A stretch of DNA of 64,000 nt from Symbiodinium natans (taxonomy: Eukaryota; Sar; Dinophyceae; Suessiales; Symbiodiniaceae), in contig CAJNDS010000550.1 of the NCBI GenBank assembly GCA_905221605.1, positions 38,501 through 102,500 of the forward strand, read 5' to 3'. Position 1 is the stretch's first letter; every line of letters starts with the position of its first letter. The position numbers and the translations under genes were made by a program. This document shows positions 1 through 11,272 of the stretch, piece by piece. Below the pieces are notes generated by a model. That model did no database searches. It was not told the DNA's origin and saw nothing but the letters and a program-made list of their open reading frames with translations.

Positions 1-75
1 CATATGTGTATATATATATATATGTATGTATGTATGTCAACAGATAGATATGTATATATATATAGATATATGAAT
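1..75. repeat. TA/TGTA microsatellite
   Basis: Alternating TA and TATG/TAGA units at the start of the window. Simple sequence, no coding potential. Confidence 0.85.
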
Positions 76-79
76 ATAC

Positions 80-122
80 GTGGTCAGTTCTCTAAACTAT
101 GGTCCCTCTTTGGGTACCCAAC
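80..122. mobile_element. Family B element, one end only
   Basis: GTGGTCAGTTCTCTAAAC followed by a TATGGTCCC-like segment matches the terminal inverted repeat of the elements at 39445-39555 and 6058-6157. The rest of the element is not recognisable. Confidence 0.5.
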
Positions 123-225
123 TAGGGCTTTTTAGTCGGAGGTCTCGAGGCCTAAGCTCCTGGTTCAGAGCCAAAGGGTTTTGGGCTTTTGGGTCTGCTC
201 ATTTACGGGGTTTAGGACTTAGGAT

Positions 226-426
226 CCCCTAAACCCCAAACCCTGAACCCTGAACCCTAAACCCTGAACCCTAAACCCTAAACCCTGAACCCTGAACCCT
301 GAACCCTAAACCCTGAACCCTAAACCCTGAACCCTAAACCCTGAACCCTAAACCCCAAACCCTAAACCCCAAACCCCAAACCCTGAACCCTAAACCCCAA
401 ACCCTAAACCTTGAATCCGAAACCCT
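226..426. repeat. Mixed CCCTAAA / CCCTGAA / CCCCAAA array
   Basis: Telomere-type heptamers in CCCTAAA orientation with frequent CCCTGAA and CCCCAAA variants, showing divergence from a perfect array. Confidence 0.95.
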
Positions 427-1069
427 CTGTGTGCCTGTAGTCGCTTGCCAGCACGGACGCCCCCAGCGAGGCCGCCACCAGCGAGCAAAGGCCGTTTCCG
501 CAACCCAGCTCCAGCACTCGGGCCTCGACCCCCGTCGAGGGTTTAGGGTTTAGGGTTTAGGGTTTAGGGTTTAGGGTTTAGGGTCACTATGGGCACGTAG
601 GACTCTCATTTTAGGGTTAGCCCCAAGCCTTCTAACACCCTAAACCCTAAACCCTAAACCCTTAACCCTGAAACCTAAACCCTAAACCCTCATCATCCTC
701 ACGCCCCAATGCCGAAGCACGCTCGAACGCGGGACGGGGGGTCGAAACTGTGGACTCGGCTTTCCAGGAGCACAAGGAAGAATGAGGGGGGACGCCCTCC
801 TTGTTACCGAAAACTGCAAGAAGTTTAGGGTTTAGGGTTTAGGGTCTAGGGCTGCTACTGAAAGCTGCAAGAAGGGGATAAGGCTTGAGACCGACGACGA
901 CGTCTGCGGCAAGAAGTGCCCACGGACCCTACTGTGAACCTCAGGCACCCTGTCCTAAAGTAACCCTAAACCCTAGACCCTAAACCCTAAACCCTAAACC
1001 CTAAACCCTAAACCCTCAGCGAAGATCCAAAACAACGATGTCATCAAATCTAACCGTGCTACTATGTTA

Positions 1070-1170
1070 GTGGCTGTCAAAATTATGATCCCTTTTGGGG
1101 TACCCTACATATATTAGGTGCCGTATTCTAGTAGGGATCCAAAAAGGGACCATAATTTTGACAACCGCCC
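1070..1170. mobile_element. Family B inverted-repeat element (B1)
   Basis: Arms of about 27 bp: GGCTGTCAAAATTATG then GATCCCTTTT on the left pairs with AAAAGGGACC then ATAATTTTGACAACC on the right. About 100 bp long with no coding capacity, i.e. a MITE-like non-autonomous transposon. No clear target duplication. Confidence 0.82.
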
Positions 1171-1632
1171 ATTTAAGCTACCTGGACGCGAAATCTCCAC
1201 AACCGTTTGGCGCGTATAGGTGGCTTCACTTCAGGGATCCCAAAGCCGAAGCTGATAGTCCCAATGATCTCCCTGTAAGCACAAACCACAAACCCCGTAT
1301 TGCTTTCATTAAGCATATGCCAACATGCCATCCCTATATATAGCTATTGTAATGTTGGGGGGAGGGGGGGGGAGCGACTCACCTAAACCTTAAGCCCGCA
1401 AAGGAACAAAGACAGCGAGGACTTGAAGAATTGGCTGGCCAAGACACGCCCCTGACCATGCTTGGCTTGCTGAGAAGATCACTTGCGATGCAAACAGCTG
1501 CTGGCCACAGCTGGCTTCCGTACCTTTGATGGCTTGGAATCTTAGAACGGACGAAGGGGGGGGGGGGGGGGCCTTTTTAGCTGAAATGGATTCCACTTGG
1601 GGCTTCAAGCCTACAACTTAGCCTGCATAGCA

Positions 1633-1730
1633 TTGGGATGTTCCCCCTTATACTAACAATCCGTAGTAGGGATTATACTACCCCTACTATCCCCATTAAG
1701 GACTGTTGGTATAAGGGGGTACATCATCTT
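1633..1730. mobile_element. Family C inverted-repeat element (C1)
   Basis: Left end TTGGGATGTTCCCCC then TTATACTAACA; right end TGTTGGTATAAGGGGG with a decayed terminus (GTACATC). Same family as copies at 44090, 47352 and 53387, which show 8-bp target duplications. This copy has lost a clear duplication. Confidence 0.8.
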
Positions 1731-3294
1731 GAACCTACTTGACGTGGGTATTGGAGCTGCCGCGAGTGGGATCCAGGGATGGAAGTCTTCTTTCATTACT
1801 GGCAGAAGCCAAGACTGCCCTCAGAAACTGATCAAAAGCATAATCACAACATTCCCCTGGGCTTTATGATGAACAAGCAGGAAACGTAAAACTATTCAGG
1901 CTACCAAAGAAGTTGCACATGATCCACAGATCAGGACGCGTATCCCTGCTGTCTTCGGCCGTCGCCTCGTAAACGGTGAATCTTAGCAAGTCAGTTGGCT
2001 CCAGCGAAGACGCGTTTGGGATGGCCACCTGGGCAAGCAAGGAAACACAACTCAGGATATACGAGGTGCTTCGTAGGCCTTAGGGTACTAGGGTTTAGGG
2101 TGTTGTTAGGGTGTTCGGGTGTTAGGGTGATACGGTGTTAGGGTGTTAGGGTTTTAGGGTGCAAAGGGTGTTAGGGTGTTAGGTACCAGGTACTTGGCTT
2201 GCCACGTGGCTCATCAACTTCACACTCCGATCATATCTTGTTTTGTAATTGATATGAACTTCTTTGATTCTTTAAGTTAAATGAAATTCCTGGCCCGAAT
2301 TTCAACAACCCTAAACCCTAAACCCTAAGCCCTAAGCCCTAAACCCTAAACCCTAAACCCTAAACCCTAAGCCCTAAACCCTAAGCCCTGAGCCCTAAAC
2401 CCTAAACTCTAAACCCTAAAACCTAAACCCTAAACCCCAAACCCCAAACCCCAAACCCCACCTCCACGGCCCTGAAGCTTGTGCTCGGGTCCTCCCTGAG
2501 CTGGCACCGGCGCGTGCGGGGGGTGGAGGCTTTGAGGTTCGGCAGCAGAAATCCGAAGCCTGGGTTGAGGGTGGAAGGTTCAGGGTTTAGGGTTTAAGGT
2601 TTAGGGTTTAGGGTTTAGGGGTCTAAGGTTCAGGGTTAAGGGAACCAGGGGAATCCTGATGAGGGTTTTTCTAGGGCTTATGCTGAAAGGGTGAAGCTGG
2701 TATCGGGCTTTAGGGGTTTTGGGCTTTTCGGAGTTCAGGAAGACATCGGGGTCCAAGATCTGTATAGACTTGGTGGTTTTGTGAAGGGGCCTTTACTGGC
2801 TGGTTCTTAGAGGGGAAAGAGGGAATAAGGCACCCTATATAACCCCTTAAAGGGTACATAGAGGGCCCTAAACCCTAAAACCCTCATTCCCTACACCCTA
2901 AACCCTAAACCCTAAACCCTAGACCCTAAGCCCTCATTCCCTAAACCAGAGGCCTTGAAGGACCTGAAGGGTTCTGGGCTTCTGGCAGATGCTTGAAGGT
3001 GGCCCAAAGTGCGGGGGCAAACGCTCCCAGAACAAGAGGGTTTAGGCTTTAGGGTTTAGGGCTTAGGGGTTAGGGGTTGAGTAGGGTTTAGGGTTTAGGG
3101 TTTAGGGTTTAGGTTTTAGGGTTTAGGGTTTAGGGTTTAGAGGTTAGGGGTTTAGGGTTTAGGGTTTCGGGTTTAGGGTTTTAAGGGTTTCGGGCTCCAG
3201 CCGCCGAGCCGCAGTCAGTGAGGCCCCAAACTCCAAGCAGCAAGGCTGCAACAAGAGCACTGCGACCGAGTCCGCATCGCCGGGCCTTGAACCT

Positions 3295-3415
3295 CATCCT
3301 AAACCCTAAACCCTAAACCCTAAACCCTAAACCCTAAACCCTAAACCCTAAACCCTAAACCCTAAACCCTAAACCCTAAACCCTAAACCCTAAACCCTAA
3401 ACCCTAGCCCTAAAC
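3295..3415. repeat. CCCTAAA interstitial telomere-like array
   Basis: Nearly perfect CCCTAAA heptamers, bounded on both sides by non-repeat DNA, hence interstitial and not a chromosome end. Confidence 0.97.
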
Positions 3416-3916
3416 CTTACCAGGCGCAAGCTGCGGGACTCCCACAAGGAAATGGCTGCAGGTGCCTGGATGAACGGCGTTTCTTCAGCATGGTCAAGGC
3501 ACACATTGGAAACCCTGAGCCCCAAACTTAAACCCTGCAGAACTCCTAAACCCTCAGCCCTGAACCCTGAACCCTAAACCCTAAGTCTTTGCTACCCAGA
3601 TTGCAGCCCTGGCCCCCAAACCTCATCTCGTGATGCGTTGGACTTGGGGGGTGTGCAGGTGGAGTGTTCGGGAAACCTGAACCCTTAAACCGACTGTTTT
3701 GGGGGCATGGGGTTTAGGGTTTAGGGTTTCGTGTTTAGTGTGTAGGGTTTAGGGATATTCTGGCTTGGGGCTCCCGTGAGTGTTCAGGGTTTAGTAAGGT
3801 GTAGGGTCTTGTAGGCTTCGGATAACTTTGTCGGGCTCCTTCCAGAACAGACCCAACAATCCCTGAATCGGAAGCGAATGCTACGCTTCTACCATCTAAA
3901 CCCCAAAGACACCCCC

Positions 3917-4010
3917 GGTTCTTAGTAGGGAATGAGGGAATCAGGGTCCGATATATACATGTTTACATTTTAAGGGATTATATGGGGTACCGCATTCCCT
4001 ACTAAGAACC
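3917..4010. mobile_element. Family K element with perfect 18-bp inverted ends
   Basis: GGTTCTTAGTAGGGAATG at 3917-3934 is the exact reverse complement of 3993-4010. The 94-bp unit has no coding capacity. A weak relative may lie at 2801-2866 (GGTTCTTAGAGGGGAA). Perfect ends suggest a young MITE, though no target duplication is evident. Confidence 0.8.
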
Positions 4011-4342
4011 CGCCACTTCAGCCGAAATGTCCATTCCCCTTGCTCCCCTGCTCGTTGCGCCTGAGCTGTCTCCTGTTGGGCGGCAAAAAACCTTAGACCC
4101 TAGCCCTTAAAACCCCAAAAACTAAACCCCCAACCTGCAACCCTAAACTCTGAACCATAAACTCTAAACTCAAAACCCTAAACTCTAAAACCTGAACCCT
4201 AAACCTAAGAAAGGTTCTCACAAGCAGGCCTTCAATTCTTCTGCTACTAATTCCGCCCTGGGAAGCTCACACCCTTACACCCTTTTCCCTAAACCCCTAC
4301 ACTCTACACCCCTAAACTGTAAACCCCAAAACACACCTGAAT

Positions 4343-4480
4343 CCCTAAACCCCTAAACCCCTAAACCCCTAACCCCTAAACCCCTAAACCCCTAAACCCC
4401 TAAACCCCTAAACCCCTAAACCCCTAAACCCCTAAACCCCTAAACCCCTAAACCCCTAAACCCCTAAACCCCTACACGCC
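4343..4480. repeat. CCCCTAAA octamer array
   Basis: Tandem 8-bp unit CCCCTAAA, a telomere-repeat variant with one extra C. It decays on the right into CCCCTACA and related forms up to about 4590. Confidence 0.95.
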
Positions 4481-4599
4481 TAAACCCCCAAGCCCCTCAA
4501 CCCTTCGACCCCTAAACCCCTAAAACCCTAAAACCCTACCCCCCTACACCCCTACAGCCCTACACCCGTAAACCCCCAACCCCTAACCCGGGAAGGGTT

Positions 4600-4850
4600 T
4601 TTGTTTTTGTCGCGGGTGCTTTGTTGTTGTGGGTGCGGGGCGCGTTGTTTTATTCTGCGGATGCGGGGGCGCTTTGTTGTTTTTGCTGCGGGTGCGGGGG
4701 AGCGTTTCTGTTTTGCTGTGGGTGCGGGGGCACCGCGCGCCAGGTCACTCATTCACCCGGGGGCGTCCCCGGAAAAAGCACCACAGCAAAAAAGGACTCA
4801 CAACAGCAAAAAACACATGGGTTCCACCCGGTACCCTAAATCCCTAACCC
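4600..4850. other. GTGCGGG / GCTGCGGGTGCGG imperfect repeats
   Basis: Repeated GGGTGCGGGG and TTTTGCTG phrases spaced 25-35 bp apart, then CAGCAAAAAA phrases. Several overlapping short frames on both strands reflect this periodicity. No gene is supported. Confidence 0.5.
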
Positions 4851-5140
4851 CTAAACCCCAAACCCTACCTAAATGCAAGCGCTGGCAGGGTTTGGATTCT
4901 TACTTCCTTCCGTGTTAGGGCTTAGGACTGGCTTATACGGAGAGTCGTCTACTAGAAACCCTCTAAACATCCCCATAGCGCGGCTTACTCAACCTACACT
5001 TACGAGGTCCAGGGCTTCCTAAGCCCTACGGTCGTGCGAAGTGTCTGGCCTTCGTCTGGTTCCCTTCTTATGTAACCAACCCACAACCCTGAGCTAAACA
5101 GCCAAACCCCCCCAAGTCCTCACCCCTTGAACCTTATATG

Positions 5141-5266
5141 CTACAGGAGGCCGGTGGCCTCTGTATCTGTCACCCTTGTACCTTCATATAGCCCCTAGAA
5201 CATAATAAGAACCCGAAGGTATGCCCCTATGAACAGAAACCCTACTTAAAGAGACCACCAACCCTT
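5141..5266. mobile_element. Family G dispersed repeat (G1)
   Basis: About 125 bp alignable by eye with 53716-53832: GGTGGCCT, then ACCTTCATA, AGCCCCTAGA, CATAATAAGAACCC and AGAGACCAC occur in the same order and spacing. Two copies ~48 kb apart show a dispersed repeat; inverted ends are not obvious. Confidence 0.75.
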
Positions 5267-5441
5267 AAACCTCCTTAACCCCTAAACCCTAAACCCTAAT
5301 CCACATAGAGAGCAACGCCTGCACGCTTCGATCAGGTGGAAAATTATTGGCCTCTACTGGGGTTCCCTCCCAACAGTCAGGTTACTGCACTTCACACACA
5401 TCCCTCCCAACAGACAGGTCGCATCATCTAGGTAATCATAT

Positions 5442-5542
5442 GGGTGGTTGTCAAAGTTATGGTCCCTTTTGGGGTCCCTAATATGATAGGGCACCTAATG
5501 TTTTGGGTGTCCACAAAGGGACCCTAAGTTTGACAACTACCC
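5442..5542. mobile_element. Family B element (B2)
   Basis: Left GGGTGGTTGTCAAAGTTATG, right the complementary TTTGACAACTACCC, with GGTCCCTTTT-type inner arms. Similar flanking bases (ATCATA at 5435-5440 and 5545-5550) may be an imperfect target duplication. It lies against a family A element lacking its left end. Confidence 0.8.
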
Positions 5543-5632
5543 GTATCATAATAATGAGGGTACCCTTTTTGGGGTTGGTTACTTTGTATGGGAACCTTGA
5601 ACCCCCAACGAAGGAGGGTACCACTGGGCTGC
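5543..5632. mobile_element. Family A element, left end missing (A4)
   Basis: AATGAGGGTACCC, GGGTTGGTTACTTTGT, GGGAACC and GGGTACCACTGGGCT match the body and right end of the complete copy at 52999-53105. The left terminus is replaced by the family B element. Confidence 0.75.
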
Positions 5633-6057
5633 CCTAAGTCATGACAGGGACCGCACAAGGGACACGCGCTTCGAGAGCTGACTCACCTACAGGGGGTTTA
5701 GGGTTTAGGGTTTTGGGTTTAGGGTTTCGGGTTCGTGTTTGCCTTGACTGGCTAGGATGCCTCCATTGAGACGTTGCGTCTTGAGATGGGCCAGATACGC
5801 TTGCACGGTCATGGCAGGAAGTCCCATGCTCACACCAACCCGTGTACCTACGGTCCCACTGAGGGTTGCCGCCTCCAAACCCTTGAGCAGCTGCGGGCGC
5901 ATTGCCCTTGTAACCGTTTTGCTGGGGACATCCAGCATTGCTATGCTCCTGTACCCTTCGACGACCCATGGAACCTTGCCCATCGGTACTGACAGATTGC
6001 CACGCCATAGCAACGGAGCGTGGTGCCGGGCAAGAATTATGAGCACAATAGGGAAGT

Positions 6058-6157
6058 GTGCAATTTCGAACCATGGTGCCGTTTGGGGTCACTAGTAAAA
6101 GGCGGCCCCTGATATTTAGGGTACCCAAAAGGGACCATCATTGTGAGAACTGACCAT
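6058..6157. mobile_element. Family B element (B3)
   Basis: The right end AAAAGGGACCATCATTGTGA then GAACTGACCA matches other B termini. The left arm (CGAACCATGGTGCCGTTTGG) is diverged. The centre carries GGCGGCCCCTGATATTTAGGG, as in copies B5 and B6. Confidence 0.7.
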
Positions 6158-6379
6158 ATATGATATTCTCAGTAGACCCTGAACACTAACCCAATTCATC
6201 AGCACCAACGCTAAACCCTAAATCCTAAATCCTAAGCCCTAAACCCTACAGGGCAGATATGGGCTACTGTGGAGACTAACCCATGGTCTCCTCGTCCATG
6301 AGCTCAGCTCCCGCCAAGTCGACCCACGGAAAGCGCTCCGCGACCCTAGAGTTAAAAGGTGGAGAACGCGAGGAGTCTT

Positions 6380-6450
6380 GGGGTTTAGGGTGGGTTTAGG
6401 GTTTAGGGTTTAGGGTTTAGGGTTTAGGGTTTAAGGGGTTTAGGGGTTTA
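6380..6450. repeat. TTTAGGG interstitial array
   Basis: Tandem TTTAGGG in the opposite orientation to the arrays at 7869 and 8273, grading into TTTAGGGG forms. Confidence 0.95.
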
Positions 6451-7448
6451 GGCAGTTAGGGTGTAGGCATTAGAGGTTGCATTGGTTTAGGGGCTTCAGG
6501 GTTTGGGAGAGGAGTTTAGGGCTATTCGGGCTTGGGGTTTGGGGTTCGGCCCAGGTCACTTTCATTCTTGGGCTCCGAGCTCCTACAGGTTCATAAGGCC
6601 CCTAACTCATCAGAGTTTAAGGTTTAGGGTTTAGGGTTCAGGGTTTTCGGGCTTGCAGGTTTGCAACAGGAGCACCATATATGCTATGTGTCCCACGCCA
6701 CGCACACTACACGCCTCGTGCGGCCTAGGAACAAAAAGAGGATCCCTTTTCGTACAATGAGACTGAGAAGGAAACCTAACCTCTAGAAAAAGTAAACCTG
6801 AAGGCTCTACTGTACTTCCTTCTTGAGATACCCGACTATGATCCCCAAAAAGCAAAAACCACGAGAGACCCCCACTGAGTCTTCAAAGCAGGCCCTTGAG
6901 GGGCGAACCGTTTAAGGTTTCAGGTCCCACAGCAGCTGTTTGTTCTTGTGTGCTGCACACTCCAAGCCATAGCCCTACATCCTAAACCTCCTAAAACCTA
7001 AACCAGCCCTAAACTCACCTGCATCAAAAATCTTGCACTGCACGTCCTGCAAGCGCTGCAAGCCCTGATGTGAGATGCCTTGCAGAACCTCCAGCATCAA
7101 ACCCTTACACAGTCAACCTAAACAGTCAACCGGTCCTCTTCCAACCTCCACCCACCCAATTTCAGGTCAGCGTTTCGGACTTCACGTTTGGGGGCCCAGC
7201 TCGAAACCCAGACCCCTCAACCCTGAACCCAACATATCTGAGTCATGCCGCCCTTTTGCAACTGAGAGCAGTGCTTGCGCTTGCGGCCCCCAACTGACCT
7301 GGGCTTAAGGATTTGAAGGATTCTAGGTCTTCATTTGTTCGCTGTTTTGATGTCGAAACAGGGTTGAGAAGTTTTGGGTTTAGGGGTGGTTGAGGGTTTG
7401 AGGGCTTCGGGGTTCAGGAAGTTCAGAGTTAAGGGTTTAGGGTTTAGG

Positions 7449-7648
7449 TGTGGACCTGAGGCTTTAGTGCTAAAGTAGGGTTCATGGTACATTGCCCGTT
7501 GAAGCTGTTTTCAAAGCCTCTCTAAGGGTTTAGGGTTTAGGGTTTAGGGTTTAGGGTTTAGGGTAGTTTGTGTGGACCTGAGGCTTTAGTGCTAAAGTAG
7601 GGTTCATGGTACATTGCCCATTGAAGCTGTTTTTAAGGCCTCTCTAAG
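7449..7648. repeat. 80-bp direct duplication flanking a TTTAGGG run
   Basis: 7449-7526 and 7571-7648 both begin TGTGGACCTGAGGC and end CCTCTCTAAGGG with only a few differences. Five TTTAGGG units lie between them, and another run follows the second copy. Confidence 0.9.
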
Positions 7649-7668
7649 GGTTTTAGGGTTTAGGGTTT

Positions 7669-7770
7669 ACCCCTTATATACCCCCCATATACCCTAGAAA
7701 AGCAAAAGGGCCCATACTTCAGAGCCCTCCAAAGAAGGTAAAGGACCTTAGTAAGGGATCATGTAATACC
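7669..7770. mobile_element. Family F element (F2), left end lost
   Basis: CCTTATATACCCC, GGGCCCATACTTC, AAAGAAGGTAAAGGACC and GGGATCATGTAA follow the order of the complete copy at 11273-11411. The left terminus is absorbed in a TTTAGGG run. Confidence 0.7.
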
Positions 7771-7868
7771 ACTCGTAGACTAAGAGGGCTAGAGGCTTCA
7801 TACGGTTTAGGGCTAACCCTTAAACTCCAAACCCTATGGCCTGGATCCCCGCCCCGAACCCTCGGCCC

Positions 7869-8115
7869 CCCTAAACCCTAAACCCTAAACCCTAAACCCT
7901 AAACCCTAAACCCTAAACCCTAAACCCTAAACCCTAAACCCTAAACCCTAAACCCTAAACCCTAAACCCTAAAAACCCCTAAAACCCTAACCCTAAACCC
8001 TAAACCCTAAACCCTAAACCCTAAACCCTAAACCCTAACCCTAAACCCTAAACCCTAAACCCTAAACCCTAAACCCTAAACCCTAAACCCTAAACCCTAA
8101 ACCCTAAACCCTAAA
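7869..8115. repeat. Long CCCTAAA interstitial array
   Basis: About 35 CCCTAAA units with a few six-base (CCCTAA) and longer units. Unique DNA on both sides shows it is internal. Confidence 0.97.
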
Positions 8116-8272
8116 CAGGGTCTGGCCGAGGCAGCCCAGTGACAGAGTAGGAAGGCGCCGGAAGGATTGGATGTCGAGCTCCTCGCGCAGTTTAGGGTTT
8201 CCAAAGGGCTTGTCGGCTTAAAAGCGGTGATCTTAAGGGAATTCAAACCATCCTTTGCAGGGAACGCGGGGG

Positions 8273-8520
8273 CCTAAACCCTAAACCCTAAACCCTAAAC
8301 CCTAAACCCTAAACCCTAAACCCTAAACCCTAAACCCTAAACCCTAAACCCTAAACCCTAAACCTAAACCCTAAACCCTAAACCCTAAACCCTAAACCCT
8401 AAACCCTAAACCCTAAACCCTAAACCCTAAACCCTAAACCCTACCCTAAACCCTACCCTAAACCCTAAACCCTAAACCCTAAACCCTAAACCCTAAACCC
8501 TAAACCCTAAACGCCCTAAA
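8273..8520. repeat. Long CCCTAAA interstitial array
   Basis: About 34 units in the same orientation as 7869-8115, separated from it by ~155 bp of spacer. Contains a few truncated CCCTA units near 8440. Confidence 0.97.
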
Positions 8521-9084
8521 CCTACTCCGGGTCCTAGTCCTGCATCTCAAAAGTTTGGGTTGAGGGCTTACAGGGTCAACTGTAGGGTTCTGGGGTCACT
8601 GCAGGGTTCTAGAGGGTTCTAAGGTCAACTTGGGGTCAGCTTCGCGCTCTGGGGAGTAAGAGGGCTGTTTCAGGACTGACTGACATACACGCAGGGCATG
8701 CAAATTAGGGTTGGGGGTTTAGGGTTTAGGGTTCAGGGTTTAGGGTTTAAGGTTTATGGGGCTTCGAACGCTTGACTTCGTTCGACAACGGGCGTGTAGA
8801 GTAACTGCATGCCATGACAGAGAAGGTTGGACAGGAACAGGAATGAGATGGCAGAGTATGAGGCTAAACATGGGCGCAACAGCCCGAGGTGGTAAACCTG
8901 TGAGCAAGCAGACATGTTTGCACTACTGCCCTAAACCCTAAACCCTAAACCCTAACCCTAAACCCTAAACCCTGAACCCTGAACCTTAAACCCTAAACAC
9001 TAACCCCTGAACCCTAAACCCAACCCCTCAGCGTGGCCGAGAGCCTCGGCCAGCCTGGCATGGAGGTCAAAGCCTTGATGGTGG

Positions 9085-9290
9085 AGCGCCTGCTCGGCCC
9101 TAAACCCCAAACCCTCAACCCTAAACCCCTAACCCTAAATCCGAAACCCCAGGCCCAAACCCTAAACCAAAGACCCGAAACCCCAAACCCTAAAACCCCG
9201 AACCCCTATCCCGAAACCCCAAACCCCAAAACCTAAACCCCAAACCCCAAACCCTAAACCCCAAACCCCAAACCCTCAACCCCAAACCCT
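9085..9290. repeat. Degenerate CCCTAAA / CCCCAAA array
   Basis: Heptamers with many CCCCAAA, CCCGAAA and CCCTCAA variants. Any short frame here only translates the repeat (NPKPQTLNPK-type). Confidence 0.93.
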
Positions 9291-9772
9291 ACGCCCCTGC
9301 AGGTTCAGGCTTCAGGGCTAACCTTACACTGTATGGTGCCTGAAGGGTTTTGGGGCTTTGCGGTTTGTATGGTTTACAGGTTTGTGTTGGGTTTATATGC
9401 AGGGTTGATATGTAGGGCTGATAGGTTTAGGGTTTGTATGTATGTCGAGTTGATATGCTTTGTAGGGTTTGCGTGTATAAGGTGGATGGGCGTAGGTTTC
9501 CTGACTCTGCCTAGAAGCCTTACTTACAAGCAGTTTTTGGATTCAGGACTTAGCTATTAAAGCCTTGTCTCTGCTTCCAGCCGCACTTCCAGCCTGTCAA
9601 CCTTGCAGGCCGTTTTCAGGAACCCCATAATGCTTCATCTGCCAGTTGACGGCTGGGAGGGCAGAGCACCAGTCTGTTCTTAAATATAACCCAGAATCTG
9701 TTAAAGTGATTCGCAACTTAAAGGCCCAGAAGACCTTGCAGGAGCAGAAGACGCCCCCTGCCGCCGCACAGC

Positions 9773-9773
<1 letters not shown>

Positions 9774-9849
<76 letters not shown>
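9774..9849. repeat. 76-nt homopolymer C run
   Basis: Uninterrupted C from 9774 to 9849 (G on the other strand). The frames crossing it (9597-10067 minus, 9646-10086 plus) are open only because the run encodes poly-Gly or poly-Pro. Confidence 0.95.
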
Positions 9850-9852
<3 letters not shown>

Positions 9853-10813
9853 CCGCTCCCTTCTCCAAACCGAACGATTCCTCTCCACATGGTCCTGCTA
9901 GGGCCTATGGATACCACAGACCAGCAACGTTGGTTGATCGTTGCATCGATGGTGTGGGCACAGGGCTTCGGGTTTAGGGTTCCGCAAAGCAACACAGTGA
10001 GGCTGAGCAACTGCCCCGGCCTCGGTAGGGCCGTCGCCCCAACCTGGCCGCCAAGATCTCCAAACATCAGTTCATCTCAAGCCTGAAATCCCATTCCATC
10101 CTAGGCCCGCCAGCTATTAAGAAGACAGCTGTGTAAACATCTTCCGCGTGAGCTGCAGTTGCAAGGGTTTATAACGTCCAGGGACTAGGGCTTAGAAGTG
10201 CTGTTGCCGATCACGCAAGGCCCTAAACCAAAGCCCTAAGGCTGAACCCTTGAACCCCCAAACGCCTCACATCTGCAGACGCCCGATGTTTTCGTCTCGC
10301 AACCACCCCAGACCGAAGACCCTAAACCCTCAACTGCCATAAGTCCTAACCCGCAAGCCCCAAAGCCGCTGAGCAAACCCGAAACCCAAAACCCAAAACC
10401 CTAGACCCTAAACCCTGAGCCCTAAACCCTAAACCCTGCCAAACAACTCAAGCGCCACATCTCGCGCATGGAAAGTTCCACAAGCCTGCAGCTGTTGAGC
10501 TCAACTCCAAGAACCAGAAACCCGGAACCAAAAAAAACCTAGCCAGAAACCCGAAACCCTATAAGATTCAAGCCCTACCCAAGAATCCCTAAAACCCTAA
10601 CTTAACCGAACCCTGAACCCTAAGCCCCTAAACCCTAAACCCTAAACCCTAAACCCTAAACCCTGAACCCTGAACCCTGAACCCTGAACCCTGAACCCTG
10701 AACCCTGAACCCTGAACCTCGAGCGAGGAAGCCGCCGGCATGCCCAGAAGCGGCAGCCGCGACGCCAGCGCGCTCGATGAGCACGGGACGGACCCCCTGG
10801 CTCCGAAGGGCGG

Positions 10814-10908
10814 AGGGGTTTAGGGTTTAGGGTTTAGGGTTTAGGGTTTAGGGTTTAGGGTTTAGGGTTTAGGGTTTAGGGTTTAGGGTTTAGGGTTTAG
10901 GGTTTAGG
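10814..10908. repeat. TTTAGGG interstitial array
   Basis: About 13 perfect TTTAGGG units. Roughly 95 bp upstream lies a CCCTGAA/CCCTAAA array in the opposite orientation (10625-10718), an inverted pair. Confidence 0.97.
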
Positions 10909-11272
10909 AGTCGAGGAGTTGAGGAGGAGAGGAGTAGAGGAGTAAAGAAAGGAGCTGAGGAGTTGAGGAGTTCAGGAGCTGAGGAGCTGGGGAGTTGAGG
11001 AGCTGGGGAGTTGAGGAGCTGAGGGTTTAGGTTTGAGGTTTTGATTGAGGCTTCAGGGGGTGTTGGGGTCTTTTTGGGATTGGGGAGGTCTTTGGGAGGG
11101 GGGGGGGTGGGGTTTGGGGGGAATAACCTTATTCTTGATTGGGTTATTGGGCTGAAAGCGGGTGAGTAGGCGTTTAGGGTTTATTTGGGTCGTTCGCGAT
11201 TGAGCGGTTGAGGATGGCCCGAAACCGTGACGACCCCGAAACCTGAAAATTAAGCCTGTAGGGCTTCAATTG

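Larger units (their letters stand above)
127..4340. other. Gene-free repeat mosaic
   Basis: No gene seen. Telomere-like runs alternate in orientation: TTTAGGG at 538-584, CCCTAAA at 638-690 and 960-1017, TGTTAGGG-like at 2097-2185, CCCTAAA/CCCTAAG at 2308-2460, TTTAGGG at 2580-2640 and 3046-3190, CCCTAAA at 3295-3415. Between them are unique spacers of 50-300 bp (for example 1172-1340, 1380-1620, 1740-2090) and the short inverted-repeat elements listed separately. Open frames at 1095-1343 and 1390-1608 overlap repeats or a G/C homopolymer and match nothing. Confidence 0.85.
4850..9600. other. Gene-free repeat mosaic
   Basis: No gene seen. Contains family G (5141), B (5442, 6058), A (5543) and F (7669) elements, a duplicated 80-bp segment (7449/7571), long CCCTAAA arrays (7869-8115, 8273-8520) and variant arrays at 8931-9290. 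The frames at 5634-6128 and 7070-7308 cover spacer DNA ending in telomere-like repeats and resemble nothing known. 9333-9560 is T/G-rich with GGTTTGTATG phrases. Confidence 0.8.

Noticed and set aside
9597-10086. Open frames of 156 (-) and 146 (+) codons
   Set aside because: Both are kept open by a 76-nt homopolymer that translates as poly-Gly or poly-Pro; the remaining sequence has no domain.
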